42,450 nt of DNA from an uncultured Porphyromonadaceae bacterium (GCA_947177635.1 CAMWVQ010000020.1:1-42450); one strand, 5' to 3'. Numbered from the stretch's first letter, positions 17,641-27,504 are shown. Notes: a model not told the origin generated them from the letters alone. A program made the numbers and translations.

Positions 17641-18654
17641 ATGGAGATTAATGAGAAATATATGCGCCGCGCGCTGCAGCTCGCGGCCAACGGCAAAGGA
17701 TTCACCGCCCCCAACCCGATGGTCGGAGCGGTGATTGTCGCATCCGACGGACGCGTGATAGGGGAGGGGTGGCACCGTCGGTGTGGCGAGGCCCATGCCG
17801 AGGTCAACGCCGTGGCGTCAGTCAGGGAGGCTGACCGACATCTGCTCGCTGACTCGACGATATATGTCACCCTTGAACCCTGTTCGCACTACGGCAAGAC
17901 CCCTCCGTGTGCCAAGCTGATTGCCGATACCGGCATTCCCCGTGTCGTGGTGGGAGCCGGAGACCCCAACCCGAAAGTGAACGGGAGGGGAATAGCGATG
18001 ATTCGTGAAGCCGGAGGGGAGGTTGTTACCGGAGTTCTGGCTGCCGAATCCATCGCGCTCAACAAAGTCTTTTTCACAGCGCAGACCCTCCGGCGCCCTT
18101 ACATAACCCTGAAATGGGCGCAATCGGCTGACGGATATATGGATGTGAAGCGGAACCCGGAAGAACCGGCATTTGCCTTCTCCACCCCTCTGACACGCGC
18201 GACAACGATGAGGATGCGGGCCGACAATGAGGCCATTCTGACCACCGCCGCCACCGTCAATGCCGACAATCCCCGCCTTACGCTCAGGGGATGGCCCGGA
18301 CGGCAGCCCCGTCCATTCATCCTCGACCGACACGGAGTGACCGATTCAGCGGCAGCCCTGCTTGGCTCTGCTGTCGTGTTGTCAGGCGATGCCCCGTTCG
18401 ATGCGCTGTTCCGTGATTACGGTGTCACTTCGGTGATTGTGGAGGCCGGCCCCCGTTACCTGGCCCATCTGCTTGACAGCGGCATGTGGGACGAACTTCG
18501 TGTCGAGATTGCCCCTGTCATCCTTGGTGAGAGGGGGGCGCATCCGGCTCCTCCTTTCCCGGAAGTGGGCGCAAGGCTTGAGAAGAGCTTGCAGGCGGGG
18601 CCAAACAGGATGCTCTTTTTCGTGCGTTGTCCGTCGGCTGATGTCCCCTCCTGA
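17641..18654 (+). CDS. ribD: Bifunctional riboflavin biosynthesis deaminase/reductase
   Basis: This 337-residue cytoplasmic enzyme carries out two successive riboflavin steps: deamination of the diaminopyrimidine and NADPH-dependent reduction of its ribose side chain. The N-terminal deaminase has the zinc site HAE (52-54) and PCSHYGKTPPC (Cys81, Cys90), with the substrate signature APNPMVGAVIV. From about residue 155 the reductase domain shows PYITLKWAQSADGYMD, TTAATVNADNPRLTLRGW and VIVEAGPRYLAHLL. Length is normal for the family. It is the last gene of the macroglobulin/GH operon; the other rib genes are not in this window. No FMN riboswitch was recognised upstream. Confidence 0.97.
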   Translation: MEINEKYMRRALQLAANGKGFTAPNPMVGAVIVASDGRVIGEGWHRRCGEAHAEVNAVASVREADRHLLADSTIYVTLEPCSHYGKTPPCAKLIADTGIPRVVVGAGDPNPKVNGRGIAMIREAGGEVVTGVLAAESIALNKVFFTAQTLRRPYITLKWAQSADGYMDVKRNPEEPAFAFSTPLTRATTMRMRADNEAILTTAATVNADNPRLTLRGWPGRQPRPFILDRHGVTDSAAALLGSAVVLSGDAPFDALFRDYGVTSVIVEAGPRYLAHLLDSGMWDELRVEIAPVILGERGAHPAPPFPEVGARLEKSLQAGPNRMLFFVRCPSADVPS

Positions 18655-18666
18655 TGTGGCCTTTTT

Positions 18667-18687
18667 GGCGGTTCGCCATACCCTTTT
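18667..18687 (+). terminator. Weak terminator-like hairpin after ribD
   Basis: GGCG-GTT-CGCC (18667-18677) followed by a TTTT stretch at 18684, 13 bp past the ribD stop. A second hairpin, CCCTC-GTT-GAGGG, follows at 18716-18728. Both are small; termination is plausible but not strong. Confidence 0.35.
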
Positions 18688-18799
18688 AGGCGTTAATTAA
18701 AGTTAATGGCTCGCCCCCTCGTTGAGGGTGATTTCGGTAAAATTGTCCGTAAGGAGAAATTTCCGGGAGTTTTTTAACTATTGGTTACTAAAAAATTCC

Positions 18800-18807
18800 T
18801 ATCTTTG
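18800..18807 (+). promoter_or_regulatory. -7 box of the nuo/atp operon promoter
   Basis: TATCTTTG is a perfect TAnnTTTG match in an AT-rich stretch, with a run of T at 18770-18775 upstream but no good TTTG at the proper -33 spacing. The transcript would start near 18814, giving a leader of about 210 nt before nuoA. This is the only clear promoter seen for the 18-gene block. Confidence 0.6.
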
Positions 18808-19025
18808 TAGCCGTAAATCCGCCCCCTGTGGAGTCGCGGCTTTGCTCTTCTGATTACAGATTGTTGATAACCAGAGGATAAGGTTGTGTCTTGCCTGTTG
18901 GCAATGCGCTTCACTTTGATTCGGTTGCCGGCAATGCAAGTTATCTAACCCTAATATGGCTGTCCCGAGGGCCTGTTGCCGTGTGGGATGACCACTGCAG
19001 ACCAGGAATCACAACAAAATAGTTC
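18808..19025 (+). other. Long structured leader of the nuo/atp operon
   Basis: About 210 nt without a gene. It holds two inverted repeats with the same arms, TTGCC/GGCAA (18891-18904 with a 4-base loop; 18925-18934 as a perfect 10-bp palindrome), each followed by ATGC. It also has two tiny open frames: 18904-18948 (MRFTLIRLPAMQVI) and 18956-18991 (MAVPRACCRVG). No known riboswitch was recognised. The rest of the 371-bp gap, 18655-18799, holds the ribD hairpins and the promoter. Confidence 0.45.
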
Positions 19026-19403
19026 ATGATATCTTTAGGAATTTTTGGCATCGACGCCGTAGTGTTCGCCATCGTGGCGCTGCTCACCGGAGCAGGGCTT
19101 GTATGGCTGGCTATGTGGCTCGCCGGCCTTATTTCTCCCCGCTCCTTCAACCCGCAGAAAGGAGAGGCTTATGAGTGTGGTATCCCGACCCGTGGCGAAT
19201 CAATGGCCCGCTTCCATGTCGGCTACTATCTGTTCGCCATCCTCTTCCTGATGTTCGACGTGGAAACCGTCTTCCTGTTCCCCTGGGCCGTCAAGATGCG
19301 CGCCCTCGGAGGCGAAGGGGTTCTCTGCGTCGCTGTTTTTTTCGCAATCTTAGTGCTGGGCCTCGTTTACGCCTGGCGGAAAGGAGCGCTTGAATGGAAA
19401 TGA
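19026..19403 (+). CDS. nuoA: NADH-quinone oxidoreductase subunit A
   Basis: A 125-residue membrane subunit of complex I next to the quinone site. It has three TM helices (first at about 8-32) and the conserved loop FNPQKGEAYECGIPTRGE, followed by ARFHVGYYLFAILFLMFDVETVFLFPWA, whose DVE motif is diagnostic. It is the first gene of the 18-gene block and overlaps nuoB by 10 bp, implying translational coupling. The usual small length and all key residues are present. Confidence 0.97.
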   Translation: MISLGIFGIDAVVFAIVALLTGAGLVWLAMWLAGLISPRSFNPQKGEAYECGIPTRGESMARFHVGYYLFAILFLMFDVETVFLFPWAVKMRALGGEGVLCVAVFFAILVLGLVYAWRKGALEWK

Positions 19404-20023
19404 AGCATGTGACCGCCCAGGGGCTTCCTTACGAGGCCTGGAAGGACAACGAATACATCGAGAAGCTCGTCACCGAGCTTCAGGAGTCGGGAACCAACGT
19501 GCTCGTCGGTTCGCTCGACAAACTTATCAACTGGGGGCGTTCAAACTCGCTCTGGCCGCTCACCTTCGCCACCAGTTGCTGCGGCATCGAATTCGTGTCG
19601 CTTGGAGCCGCCCGTTTTGACATGGCGCGATTCGGCTGGGAAGTAGCCCGTGCCTCGCCCCGTCAGGCCGACTTCATGATGGTTGCCGGAACGATTGTAC
19701 ACCGTATGGTGCCTGTCTTCCGCCGCCTCTACGACCAGCTTGCCGAGCCCAAGTATGTCATCGCCTGCGGTTCCTGCGCCATCTCCGGCGGCCCCTTCCG
19801 CAAAAGCTACCATGTGGCGAAGGGCATAGAGGACATCGTCCCTGTCGACGTGTTCTGCCCCGGATGCCCTCCCCGTCCTGAGGCGATGATTTACTCAATC
19901 ATGCAGCTCTCGCGCAAAATCAAGGTGGAACGCTTCTTCGGAGGCAAGAACCGCCAGGAGAACCAGAAGGAATTTCTCGCCGCACACCCCATCGAGGATG
20001 TCGCCGCGGCCAACATTGACTGA
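19394..20023 (+). CDS. nuoB: NADH-quinone oxidoreductase subunit B
   Basis: This 209-residue peripheral subunit carries iron-sulphur cluster N2, the last electron carrier before quinone. The cluster ligands are visible: TSCCGIEF (tandem cysteines), ACGSCAISGG and CPGCPPRPEA. The core covers about residues 35-165, and the charged tail after RKIKVERFF is a little longer than in E. coli. It overlaps nuoA by 10 bp and lies 20 bp before nuoCD. Confidence 0.98.
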   Translation: MEMKHVTAQGLPYEAWKDNEYIEKLVTELQESGTNVLVGSLDKLINWGRSNSLWPLTFATSCCGIEFVSLGAARFDMARFGWEVARASPRQADFMMVAGTIVHRMVPVFRRLYDQLAEPKYVIACGSCAISGGPFRKSYHVAKGIEDIVPVDVFCPGCPPRPEAMIYSIMQLSRKIKVERFFGGKNRQENQKEFLAAHPIEDVAAANID

Positions 20024-20043
20024 TAAACCATCATACGACATAC

Positions 20044-21666
20044 ATGGCTAACTTGCAGGAAAAAATCTCGCGTCTCTTCCCCGAAGCTACCTTCGAGGAG
20101 GGTGAGATTTTGCTGGTGAACATCCCCGACGCAAAACTTCACGACCTTGTGAAGTCGCTCCGCGACGACTGCGGTTTCGACTATCTCGTGACCATCGTCG
20201 GCATGGACTGGGTGTCCTCACTGGGATGTATATATTATCTGACTTCCTCAGCAACCAAGGAGTTCGTCTCGGTCAAGGTGCAGACCACCGACCGCGACAA
20301 CCCTATGATTCACTCTATCGCCGACCTTTACCGCATCGCCGGCATATATGAGCGTGAAGTCTATGATTTCTACGGGATTATCTTTATCAACAATCCCGAT
20401 ATGCGACGTCTTTTCCTCAATATCGACTGGGTGGGCTACCCCCTGCGCAAGGATTACGACGCTAACCCCGAAATCAACCCCGTCTCAATCGAAAACGAGC
20501 GTCAGACCGACCACACCGACACATGGGTGGAGCAGCCTGACGGTTCGATAAAGCACGAGCGTCCGAGGGTATTCAATGAGAATGACTTCGTCGTGAACAT
20601 CGGCCCGCAGCACCCCGCCACACACGGCGTGTTGCGTTTCCGCACTGCTGTCGATGGCGAGACAATCCAGAAAATCGACGTTTACATGGGTTATATCCAT
20701 CGCGGCGTCGAGAAGCTCTGCGAGGATCTGGGATACATGCAGACCCTCCACTTCATGGACCGTCTCGACTACTTCTCGGCCCACAATTACCACCACGGCC
20801 TCTGCCTGGCGATTGAGAAAGCAGCTGGCATCGAAGTGCCTCGCCGCGCCCAGGTAATCCGTGTGATGATGGACGAGCTGTCGCGTATCGCCTCCCACTG
20901 CCTCTTCATCGGTACATTCTGTATGGACCTCGGGGCTACGACAATGCTTTTCTACACACTCCGCGTGCGTGAGCAGATTCTCGACATCATGGAGAAGACT
21001 TGCGGCGCCCGCATGACTTTCAATTACGATTGTCTCGGCGGTGTGATGGCCGACCTCCATCCCGATTTCGTCAAGGATGTGAAGGAGCTTCTTGAGATTC
21101 TTCCCAAGAATGTGGCCGAATACAACAAACTCTTCACCGGCAATGTGATTGCCCACAACCGCCTCAAGAATGTGGGTGTGCTCACAAACGAGGATGCCCG
21201 TTCCTGGGCCATCACCGGCCCCTCCGGACGTGCTTCCGGCTGGGCCTGCGATGTCCGCAAGACCCATCCTTACAGCGTGTACTCTGAAATCAATTTCGAC
21301 CAGGTCGTGCGTACCGAAGGCGACTCACTCGCCCGTTTCAAGAACCGTGTCGACGAGATTCTCCAGTCGAAAGGCATCCTCGAGCAGCTTCTCGAGATGC
21401 TCCCCGAGGGTGAGTACTGCGCCAAGGTGCCAAAGGTGATCAAGCTCCCTGTCGGACACTGGTTCCAGGTTGTCGAGGGTTGCCGCGGTCTGTTCGGTGT
21501 CTACATCGAGAGCGACGGTTCCGCCAAGCCTTACCGCCTGAAACTTGTCACTCCCGGTCTCCCCGCCGCCGCTGTGGTCGACCACATCACCCGCGGGCAG
21601 AAGATTGCCGACCTCATCACCATCGGAGGCTCGATGGACTACATCGTGCCCGATATGGACCGCTGA
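20044..21666 (+). CDS. nuoCD: NADH-quinone oxidoreductase fused subunits C and D
   Basis: A 540-residue fusion of the 30-kDa (NuoC) and 49-kDa (NuoD) subunits, which lie in the connecting arm and help form the quinone pocket. NuoC spans about residues 1-145, with YEREVYDFYGIIF and a MRRLF segment. NuoD begins near residue 175 with NIGPQHPATHGVLRF and continues with MGYIHRGVEKL, RLDYFSAHNYHHG and the C-terminal PDMDR. The fusion is usual in Bacteroidota and enterobacteria. No peripheral NADH-oxidising module (nuoE, F, G) is found in the block, so electrons must enter from another donor, possibly ferredoxin or flavodoxin. Confidence 0.97.
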   Translation: MANLQEKISRLFPEATFEEGEILLVNIPDAKLHDLVKSLRDDCGFDYLVTIVGMDWVSSLGCIYYLTSSATKEFVSVKVQTTDRDNPMIHSIADLYRIAGIYEREVYDFYGIIFINNPDMRRLFLNIDWVGYPLRKDYDANPEINPVSIENERQTDHTDTWVEQPDGSIKHERPRVFNENDFVVNIGPQHPATHGVLRFRTAVDGETIQKIDVYMGYIHRGVEKLCEDLGYMQTLHFMDRLDYFSAHNYHHGLCLAIEKAAGIEVPRRAQVIRVMMDELSRIASHCLFIGTFCMDLGATTMLFYTLRVREQILDIMEKTCGARMTFNYDCLGGVMADLHPDFVKDVKELLEILPKNVAEYNKLFTGNVIAHNRLKNVGVLTNEDARSWAITGPSGRASGWACDVRKTHPYSVYSEINFDQVVRTEGDSLARFKNRVDEILQSKGILEQLLEMLPEGEYCAKVPKVIKLPVGHWFQVVEGCRGLFGVYIESDGSAKPYRLKLVTPGLPAAAVVDHITRGQKIADLITIGGSMDYIVPDMDR

Positions 21667-21728
21667 CGTCTGCAATAGGAACCAACTAAGAAACGAAAAA
21701 TTCCTGATACCCAATCACGTTACTTGTC

Positions 21729-22835
21729 ATGAGTAATTACACAATAGATAATTTCAGCAGCCTCTCGACCTGGTTCGACACGATGCTCAACAACTTTATG
21801 CCCTCCTGGCTCGCCACGACGCTGGAGTGCGTGCTGGTCGGCGTCGGCTTGCTGCTGGTCTACTCTGTGCTGGCGCTCTTCTACATCCTCTACGAGCGTA
21901 AGATTTGTGCCTACTTCCAGTGTCGTCTCGGCCCCAACCGCGTCGGCCCCTGGGGTCTGCTGCAGAGTGTCGCCGACATGTTCAAGATTCTCATCAAGGA
22001 GCTTATCTCCCTGAACCATGTCGACAAGTTCCTCTTCGCCCTGGCTCCCTACCTGGTGATTATCGCGTCAGTGCTCTGCTTCGCTGTGCTTCCCTGGGGT
22101 AACGGCCTGCAGATTATCGATTTCAACATCGGTATCTTCTTCCTGCTGGCCTGCTCGTCAATCGGAGTCCTCGGCATCCTCCTGGCCGGATGGTCGTCAA
22201 ACAACAAGTTCACCCTCATCGGTGCGCTCCGCTCAGGAGCCCAGATGGTCAGCTATGAACTTTCTGTAGGTTTATCCATTCTTACTATGGTGGTGTTCGC
22301 CGGCACGATGGATGTTGCCAAGATTGTGGAGGCCCAGGCCGACCACTGGTTCATCTTCTCGGCTCATATCCCCGCGATCATTGCTTTTGTGATTTACATG
22401 ATTGCCGGTACGGCCGAGACCAACCGTGGCCCGTTCGACCTTCCCGAAGCCGAGAGCGAGCTGACCGCCGGTTACCACACCGAGTATTCCGGTATCCACT
22501 TCGGATTCTTCTACCTCGCCGAATACCTCAACCTCTTCATCGTCTCAGGAGTGGCCACGCTTCTCTTCTTCGGTGGCTGGATGCCTTTCCGCGTCGCCGG
22601 CTGGGACGGTTTCAATGAGATTATGGGCTATATCCCCTCTGTGGTATGGTTCATCGGCAAGGCTTTCGTGATTTCTTTCATCATCATCTGGTTCAAGTGG
22701 ACATATCCCCGTCTCCGCATCGACCAGCTGCTGACACTGGAATGGAAATACCTCCTGCCCATCAACCTGGTAAACCTTGCCCTGATGGTTTGGATTGTGG
22801 TTGAAGGCTTCTACTTCGGCCAGCTTCCCCAGTAA
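21729..22835 (+). CDS. nuoH: NADH-quinone oxidoreductase subunit H
   Basis: A 368-residue membrane subunit that forms most of the quinone-access chamber. About eight to nine TM helices are visible. Diagnostic segments are [58 protein letters not shown] and the C-terminal [19 protein letters not shown]. In most Bacteroidota nuoI would follow directly; here the next gene, 48 bp later, is atpD. That 48-bp gap shows no hairpin with a T-run and no TAnnTTTG box. Confidence 0.97.
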   Translation: MSNYTIDNFSSLSTWFDTMLNNFMPSWLATTLECVLVGVGLLLVYSVLALFYILYERKICAYFQCRLGPNRVGPWGLLQSVADMFKILIKELISLNHVDKFLFALAPYLVIIASVLCFAVLPWGNGLQIIDFNIGIFFLLACSSIGVLGILLAGWSSNNKFTLIGALRSGAQMVSYELSVGLSILTMVVFAGTMDVAKIVEAQADHWFIFSAHIPAIIAFVIYMIAGTAETNRGPFDLPEAESELTAGYHTEYSGIHFGFFYLAEYLNLFIVSGVATLLFFGGWMPFRVAGWDGFNEIMGYIPSVVWFIGKAFVISFIIIWFKWTYPRLRIDQLLTLEWKYLLPINLVNLALMVWIVVEGFYFGQLPQ

Positions 22836-22871
22836 ACCCGAAAATTCCCCCTGACAAAACAAACGCATTAA

Positions 22872-24386
<1,515 letters not shown>

Positions 24387-24402
24387 ACCTGTAGCAACCT
24401 GC

Positions 24403-24431
24403 CGGACACGGTGTAAGCCGCCGTGGCCGGA
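24403..24431 (+). other. Hairpin between atpD and atpC
   Basis: CCGG-a-CACGG pairs with CCGTG-g-CCGG around a 9-base loop in the 71-bp gap. No T-run follows. It could be an mRNA-processing or stability element, since beta is needed in three copies and epsilon in one. Confidence 0.4.
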
Positions 24432-24457
24432 TTCAATATCGAATCGACAACTCAATT

Positions 24458-24691
24458 ATGGTTCTCAAGATAATTTCAGCAGAGAAAGTGCTTTTCGAGG
24501 GGGAGGCCTCTTCGGTCACCCTTCCCGGCGAGATGGGACAGTTCACCGTCCTGCCACGCCACGCATCGCTGGTGTCTACCCTCGTAAAGGGTAAAATCAA
24601 GTATGCCGAAGGCACCGGGCACCATGAGATAGAAGTCGAAGGCGGGATTGTGGATGTCGACAACGACGTCGTTTCCGTCTGCATTTACTGA
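24458..24691 (+). CDS. atpC: F-type ATP synthase subunit epsilon, short form
   Basis: This 77-residue central-stalk subunit contains only the N-terminal beta-sandwich: LKIISAEKVLFEGEASSVTLPGEMGQFTVLPRHASLVS, ending with EVEGGIVDVDNDVVSVCIY. The C-terminal two-helix domain of the approximately 135-residue E. coli subunit, which locks the enzyme against ATP hydrolysis, is missing. Short epsilon subunits are common in Bacteroidota, so this is not a truncation. It means that this form of autoinhibition is not available. atpB follows after 32 bp, without an intervening small gene. Confidence 0.95.
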   Translation: MVLKIISAEKVLFEGEASSVTLPGEMGQFTVLPRHASLVSTLVKGKIKYAEGTGHHEIEVEGGIVDVDNDVVSVCIY

Positions 24692-24723
24692 CCGTTCAAC
24701 AAGACAATCACCAGGCTTCCAAA

Positions 24724-25929
24724 ATGAAGAAGTTGCTTTTTATACTGGTTCTGATGACAGGCTGGGCAATCTCCGCGATTGCCGCTGACAATGTCGCGCA
24801 GACCGCCGCCCCGGACACAACGGCCTCCGTTTCCGCCACCGCCGACGACAACCGTCTGGAGGAGGCTCTTGACAAGGCCGCCGAGGAGACCGACGAGCAT
24901 AAGTTCGACATCAAGGAAACCATCTTCGAGCATCTCGGGGACGGTTACGGTTGGGAAGTGCCTTTCAACCATCACAAGCGCATCCCCCTCCCCGTGATAG
25001 TCTGGGGCAAGGACGGCCTGCATGTCTTCTCTTCTTCCCGCGTGACCCACGGGGATGAGTATGTCGACGGCGACGCCACCTTCAAGATTGCCACCGAAGG
25101 AGACTACAAGGGGAAACTCGTCGAGATTGTCGACGGCAAGGAATACAAGCCGTGGGATTTCTCCATCACCAAGAATGTGTGTGCGATATTCATAGCCTGC
25201 ATCATAGTGTTGCTTCTTGTCCTTCAGCTTGCCCGCTGGCACAAGAAGAATCCTTTCAAGGCTCCCCGCAAGATGACCGGCGCCATCGAGGCCCTTGTGG
25301 AATTCATCTATGACGGGGTAATCAAACCCACCCTCAAGGAGAAGTCAGCGAAGTTCGCCCCCTACCTGCTGACGGTGTTCTTCTTCATCTTCTTCATGAA
25401 CCTGCTCGGGCTCATGGTTGTGTTCCCCGGCGGAGCCAACGTTACCGGCAATATCGCCGTGACAATGGTGCTGGCCATAATGACATTCGTGATGACCAAC
25501 GTGTTCGGCACAAAGGTCTACTGGAAGGAAATCTTCTGGCCTGATGTCCCCCTCTGGCTCAAGTTCCCCCTCCCCATCATGCAGATGATTGAGGTGTTCG
25601 GTATCTTCACCAAGCCCGCCGCGCTCACAGTCCGTCTGTTCGCCAATATGATGGGCGGCCATATGATTGTGCTGATTCTGACCCTCCTTATATTCATCTT
25701 CGCCAGCATGGGTGTGGCCGTCGCCTCCGGTACAGCCGTCATCTCTATCGCCTTCTCGGTGTTCATGCTCCTGATTGATGTTCTGGTCAGCTTCATCCAG
25801 GCCTATGTGTTCACGATGCTCTCCACAATCTTCATCTCCCTGGCTCAGGCCAAGCATGAGGAACACGCCGCCCACGGCGGCAAGGAGGGTGAAAACGTTG
25901 CCCACACCGCCCCCGAGGCCGCAAAATAA
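24724..25929 (+). CDS. atpB: F-type ATP synthase subunit a with exported N-terminal extension
   Basis: The 401-residue stator subunit that holds the proton half-channels. The essential arginine is Arg304 in PAALTVRLFANMMGGH, and the membrane part (from about residue 152) has five to six TM helices. Ahead of it is an unusual N-terminus: a signal peptide (MKKLLFILVLMTGWAISAIAA), then about 130 residues outside the membrane with HKFDIKETIFEHLGDGYGWE and WGKDGLHVF. Such extensions are known in Bacteroidota subunit a, but their role is unclear. The C-terminus is His-rich (KHEEHAAHGG). Upstream and downstream gaps are 32 and 48 bp. Confidence 0.96.
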   Translation: MKKLLFILVLMTGWAISAIAADNVAQTAAPDTTASVSATADDNRLEEALDKAAEETDEHKFDIKETIFEHLGDGYGWEVPFNHHKRIPLPVIVWGKDGLHVFSSSRVTHGDEYVDGDATFKIATEGDYKGKLVEIVDGKEYKPWDFSITKNVCAIFIACIIVLLLVLQLARWHKKNPFKAPRKMTGAIEALVEFIYDGVIKPTLKEKSAKFAPYLLTVFFFIFFMNLLGLMVVFPGGANVTGNIAVTMVLAIMTFVMTNVFGTKVYWKEIFWPDVPLWLKFPLPIMQMIEVFGIFTKPAALTVRLFANMMGGHMIVLILTLLIFIFASMGVAVASGTAVISIAFSVFMLLIDVLVSFIQAYVFTMLSTIFISLAQAKHEEHAAHGGKEGENVAHTAPEAAK

Positions 25930-25977
25930 GTAATAAACAGTAAAAGTTATAAACCCCCAAAACAAAAACTCTTCGCT

Positions 25978-26223
25978 ATGTTAGCAATGATTTTAGCAGC
26001 AGTCGAGGCTCTTCTTGGCCTTGGTGCATCCGTAGCTGCCGGCATCGCCGCAATCGCAGCCGGTATCGGTATCGGTAAGATTGGTGCTTCCGCCATGGAG
26101 GCCATCGCCCGCCAGCCCGAAGCTGCCGGCGACATCCGCTCGAACATGATTGTGATTGCCGCTCTTATCGAAGGTGTGGCTCTGTTTGCGGTCATCGTCT
26201 GCATCCTCGCCCTGTTCGTATAA
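25978..26223 (+). CDS. atpE: F-type ATP synthase subunit c
   Basis: An 81-residue two-helix proteolipid that forms the rotating c-ring. The glycine-rich helix 1 (ASVAAGIAAIAAGIGIGKIG), the polar loop ARQPEA and helix 2 with the ion-carrying Glu65 (AALIEGVALF) are all present. In sodium-coupled c subunits a Gln sits at position 32 and Ser-Thr follow the Glu; here these are Ile32 and Gly66-Val67. The ring is therefore predicted to carry protons (inference). A 125-bp hairpin-rich gap follows, the largest within the block. Confidence 0.97.
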   Translation: MLAMILAAVEALLGLGASVAAGIAAIAAGIGIGKIGASAMEAIARQPEAAGDIRSNMIVIAALIEGVALFAVIVCILALFV

Positions 26224-26233
26224 ACCTTGCTGA

Positions 26234-26303
26234 CCGGGGAGACTCCCCTCGGGCTGTTTCCCCGGCCAAGGCTTGATTACTGTCGGGAGCCGTCCGGCTC
26301 CCG
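26234..26303 (+). promoter_or_regulatory. Hairpin cluster downstream of atpE, with competing folds
   Basis: CCGGGGA (26234-26240) can pair either with TCCCC at 26244-26248 or with TCCCCGG at 26259-26265, which excludes both at once. Just after lies the perfect hairpin CGGGAGCCG-TC-CGGCTCCCG (26284-26303). No T-run follows. A 3'-stabilising or processing role for the atpE mRNA segment is plausible, because c is needed in about ten copies. Confidence 0.5.
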
Positions 26304-26348
26304 CTGCAAAACAAATGCTTAACCCTTAACAATGAGGTTGTTTTAACT

Positions 26349-26846
26349 ATGGAACTTTTCAAAGTTGATTTTGGCTTGACCATCTGGATGTTCGTGGCGT
26401 TCGCCATATTGTTTTTCATCCTGTGGAAATTCGCCTGGCCTGCCATCATGAAAGGCATTGACGGGCGTGCCGACCTTATAGACAAGGGTGTTGAGTATGC
26501 TCAGAACGCCAAGGAACAGCTTGACAACGCCCAGCTTGAAGCAGACCGCCAGGTACAGGAGGCCCGCCGCAAGGAGGCCGACATCATTGCCGAGGCCAAC
26601 CGCATGAAATCCCAGATAATCGAGCAGGCCCGTGAGGAAGCCAAGAAGGAGGCCCAGAAAGAGAAGGATGCCGCCAAGCTTTCAATCGAGCAGAGCCGCC
26701 GCGAGGCAGAGCAGAACCTCCGCGACGAGGTGAGCCGCGTCGCCTTGCAGATTGCCGGGAAAGTAACCCGCGGACAGCTTTCGGACGACGCCGCCCAGAA
26801 GAAGCTTGTCAACAGCTACCTTGATGAAATTGAAAGTCAGAACTGA
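26349..26846 (+). CDS. atpF: F-type ATP synthase subunit b
   Basis: This 165-residue peripheral-stalk subunit has one N-terminal TM helix at about residues 9-31 (LTIWMFVAFAILFFILWKFAW), then a long charged coiled coil rich in A, E, K, Q and R (EEAKKEAQKEKDAAKLSIEQSRREAEQN). The coil docks on delta and alpha to keep the F1 head from rotating. Length is normal for the family. It lies 33 bp before atpH. Confidence 0.97.
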   Translation: MELFKVDFGLTIWMFVAFAILFFILWKFAWPAIMKGIDGRADLIDKGVEYAQNAKEQLDNAQLEADRQVQEARRKEADIIAEANRMKSQIIEQAREEAKKEAQKEKDAAKLSIEQSRREAEQNLRDEVSRVALQIAGKVTRGQLSDDAAQKKLVNSYLDEIESQN

Positions 26847-26879
26847 CAACTGAGGACCCCATTGTAATCCAATATCGCA

Positions 26880-27461
26880 ATGAACGAAGGTTTGATTCCC
26901 AAACGCTACGCAAAGGCTCTTTACAAGTTCGCTTGTGAGAAAGGGGCCGACCTGGGACTTTACCGTCTCATGGGCAACCTCGGTAGGAGTTTTGCCGACA
27001 ATCCTGCCCTGGATTCCACTGTCGCCAACCCGTTTGTGAGCGACGACCAGAAAATCGGCTTGTTGAAGACCGCCGCGGCTGCCGTCGCCGCCCCGGCGGC
27101 GAAAGATGGCGCCGACGCCAAAGCCGGCGATGTTTATGCCGATTTCCTGAAGTTGCTCGGCAACAACAAGCGGCTCCCGATGGCCGGAGCCATCGCCCGC
27201 GCCTATTGCGACATATACCGCAAGGAGAACAGGATTTACAGGGTTACGGTTGTCTCGGCCAAGCCGCTTGACGCTCCCGAGCAGCAACGTCTGTTGAAGC
27301 TCATCGAGTCTCATCTCGACGGCGGGAAGATGGAATACTCTTTCTCGACTGATCCGGAGCTTATCGGCGGATTCACGGTCGACATTGACAACGAGCGTCT
27401 CGACGCCTCGGTAAAGAACGAACTTAAACAATTGCGATTAAAGCTTTTGAAGCAGGCTTGA
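26880..27461 (+). CDS. atpH: F-type ATP synthase subunit delta
   Basis: A 193-residue subunit that links the peripheral stalk to the top of the alpha/beta hexamer. It begins with the typical [19 protein letters not shown] and ends with [26 protein letters not shown] short Ala-rich segment with several Asp and Lys (about residues 67-85, [19 protein letters not shown]) interrupts the domain linker. Low sequence conservation is normal for delta; the position between atpF and atpA confirms it. Confidence 0.95.
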   Translation: MNEGLIPKRYAKALYKFACEKGADLGLYRLMGNLGRSFADNPALDSTVANPFVSDDQKIGLLKTAAAAVAAPAAKDGADAKAGDVYADFLKLLGNNKRLPMAGAIARAYCDIYRKENRIYRVTVVSAKPLDAPEQQRLLKLIESHLDGGKMEYSFSTDPELIGGFTVDIDNERLDASVKNELKQLRLKLLKQA

Positions 27462-27504
27462 CGCCCGTAAAAGCTTAGAATGGCTCATAACAACTTTTGG
27501 ACAA

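Noticed and set aside
15985-17796. Open frame of 603 codons on the minus strand
   Set aside because: It lies fully antisense to the GH10-like hydrolase, whose signal peptide and family motifs are clear. The antisense product is rich in Arg, Gly, His and Pro with no recognisable domain, as expected from GC-rich codon use.
25978-26223. Possible sodium-dependent ATP synthase
   Set aside because: The sodium-ligand residues are absent in the c subunit, although Glu65 is present.
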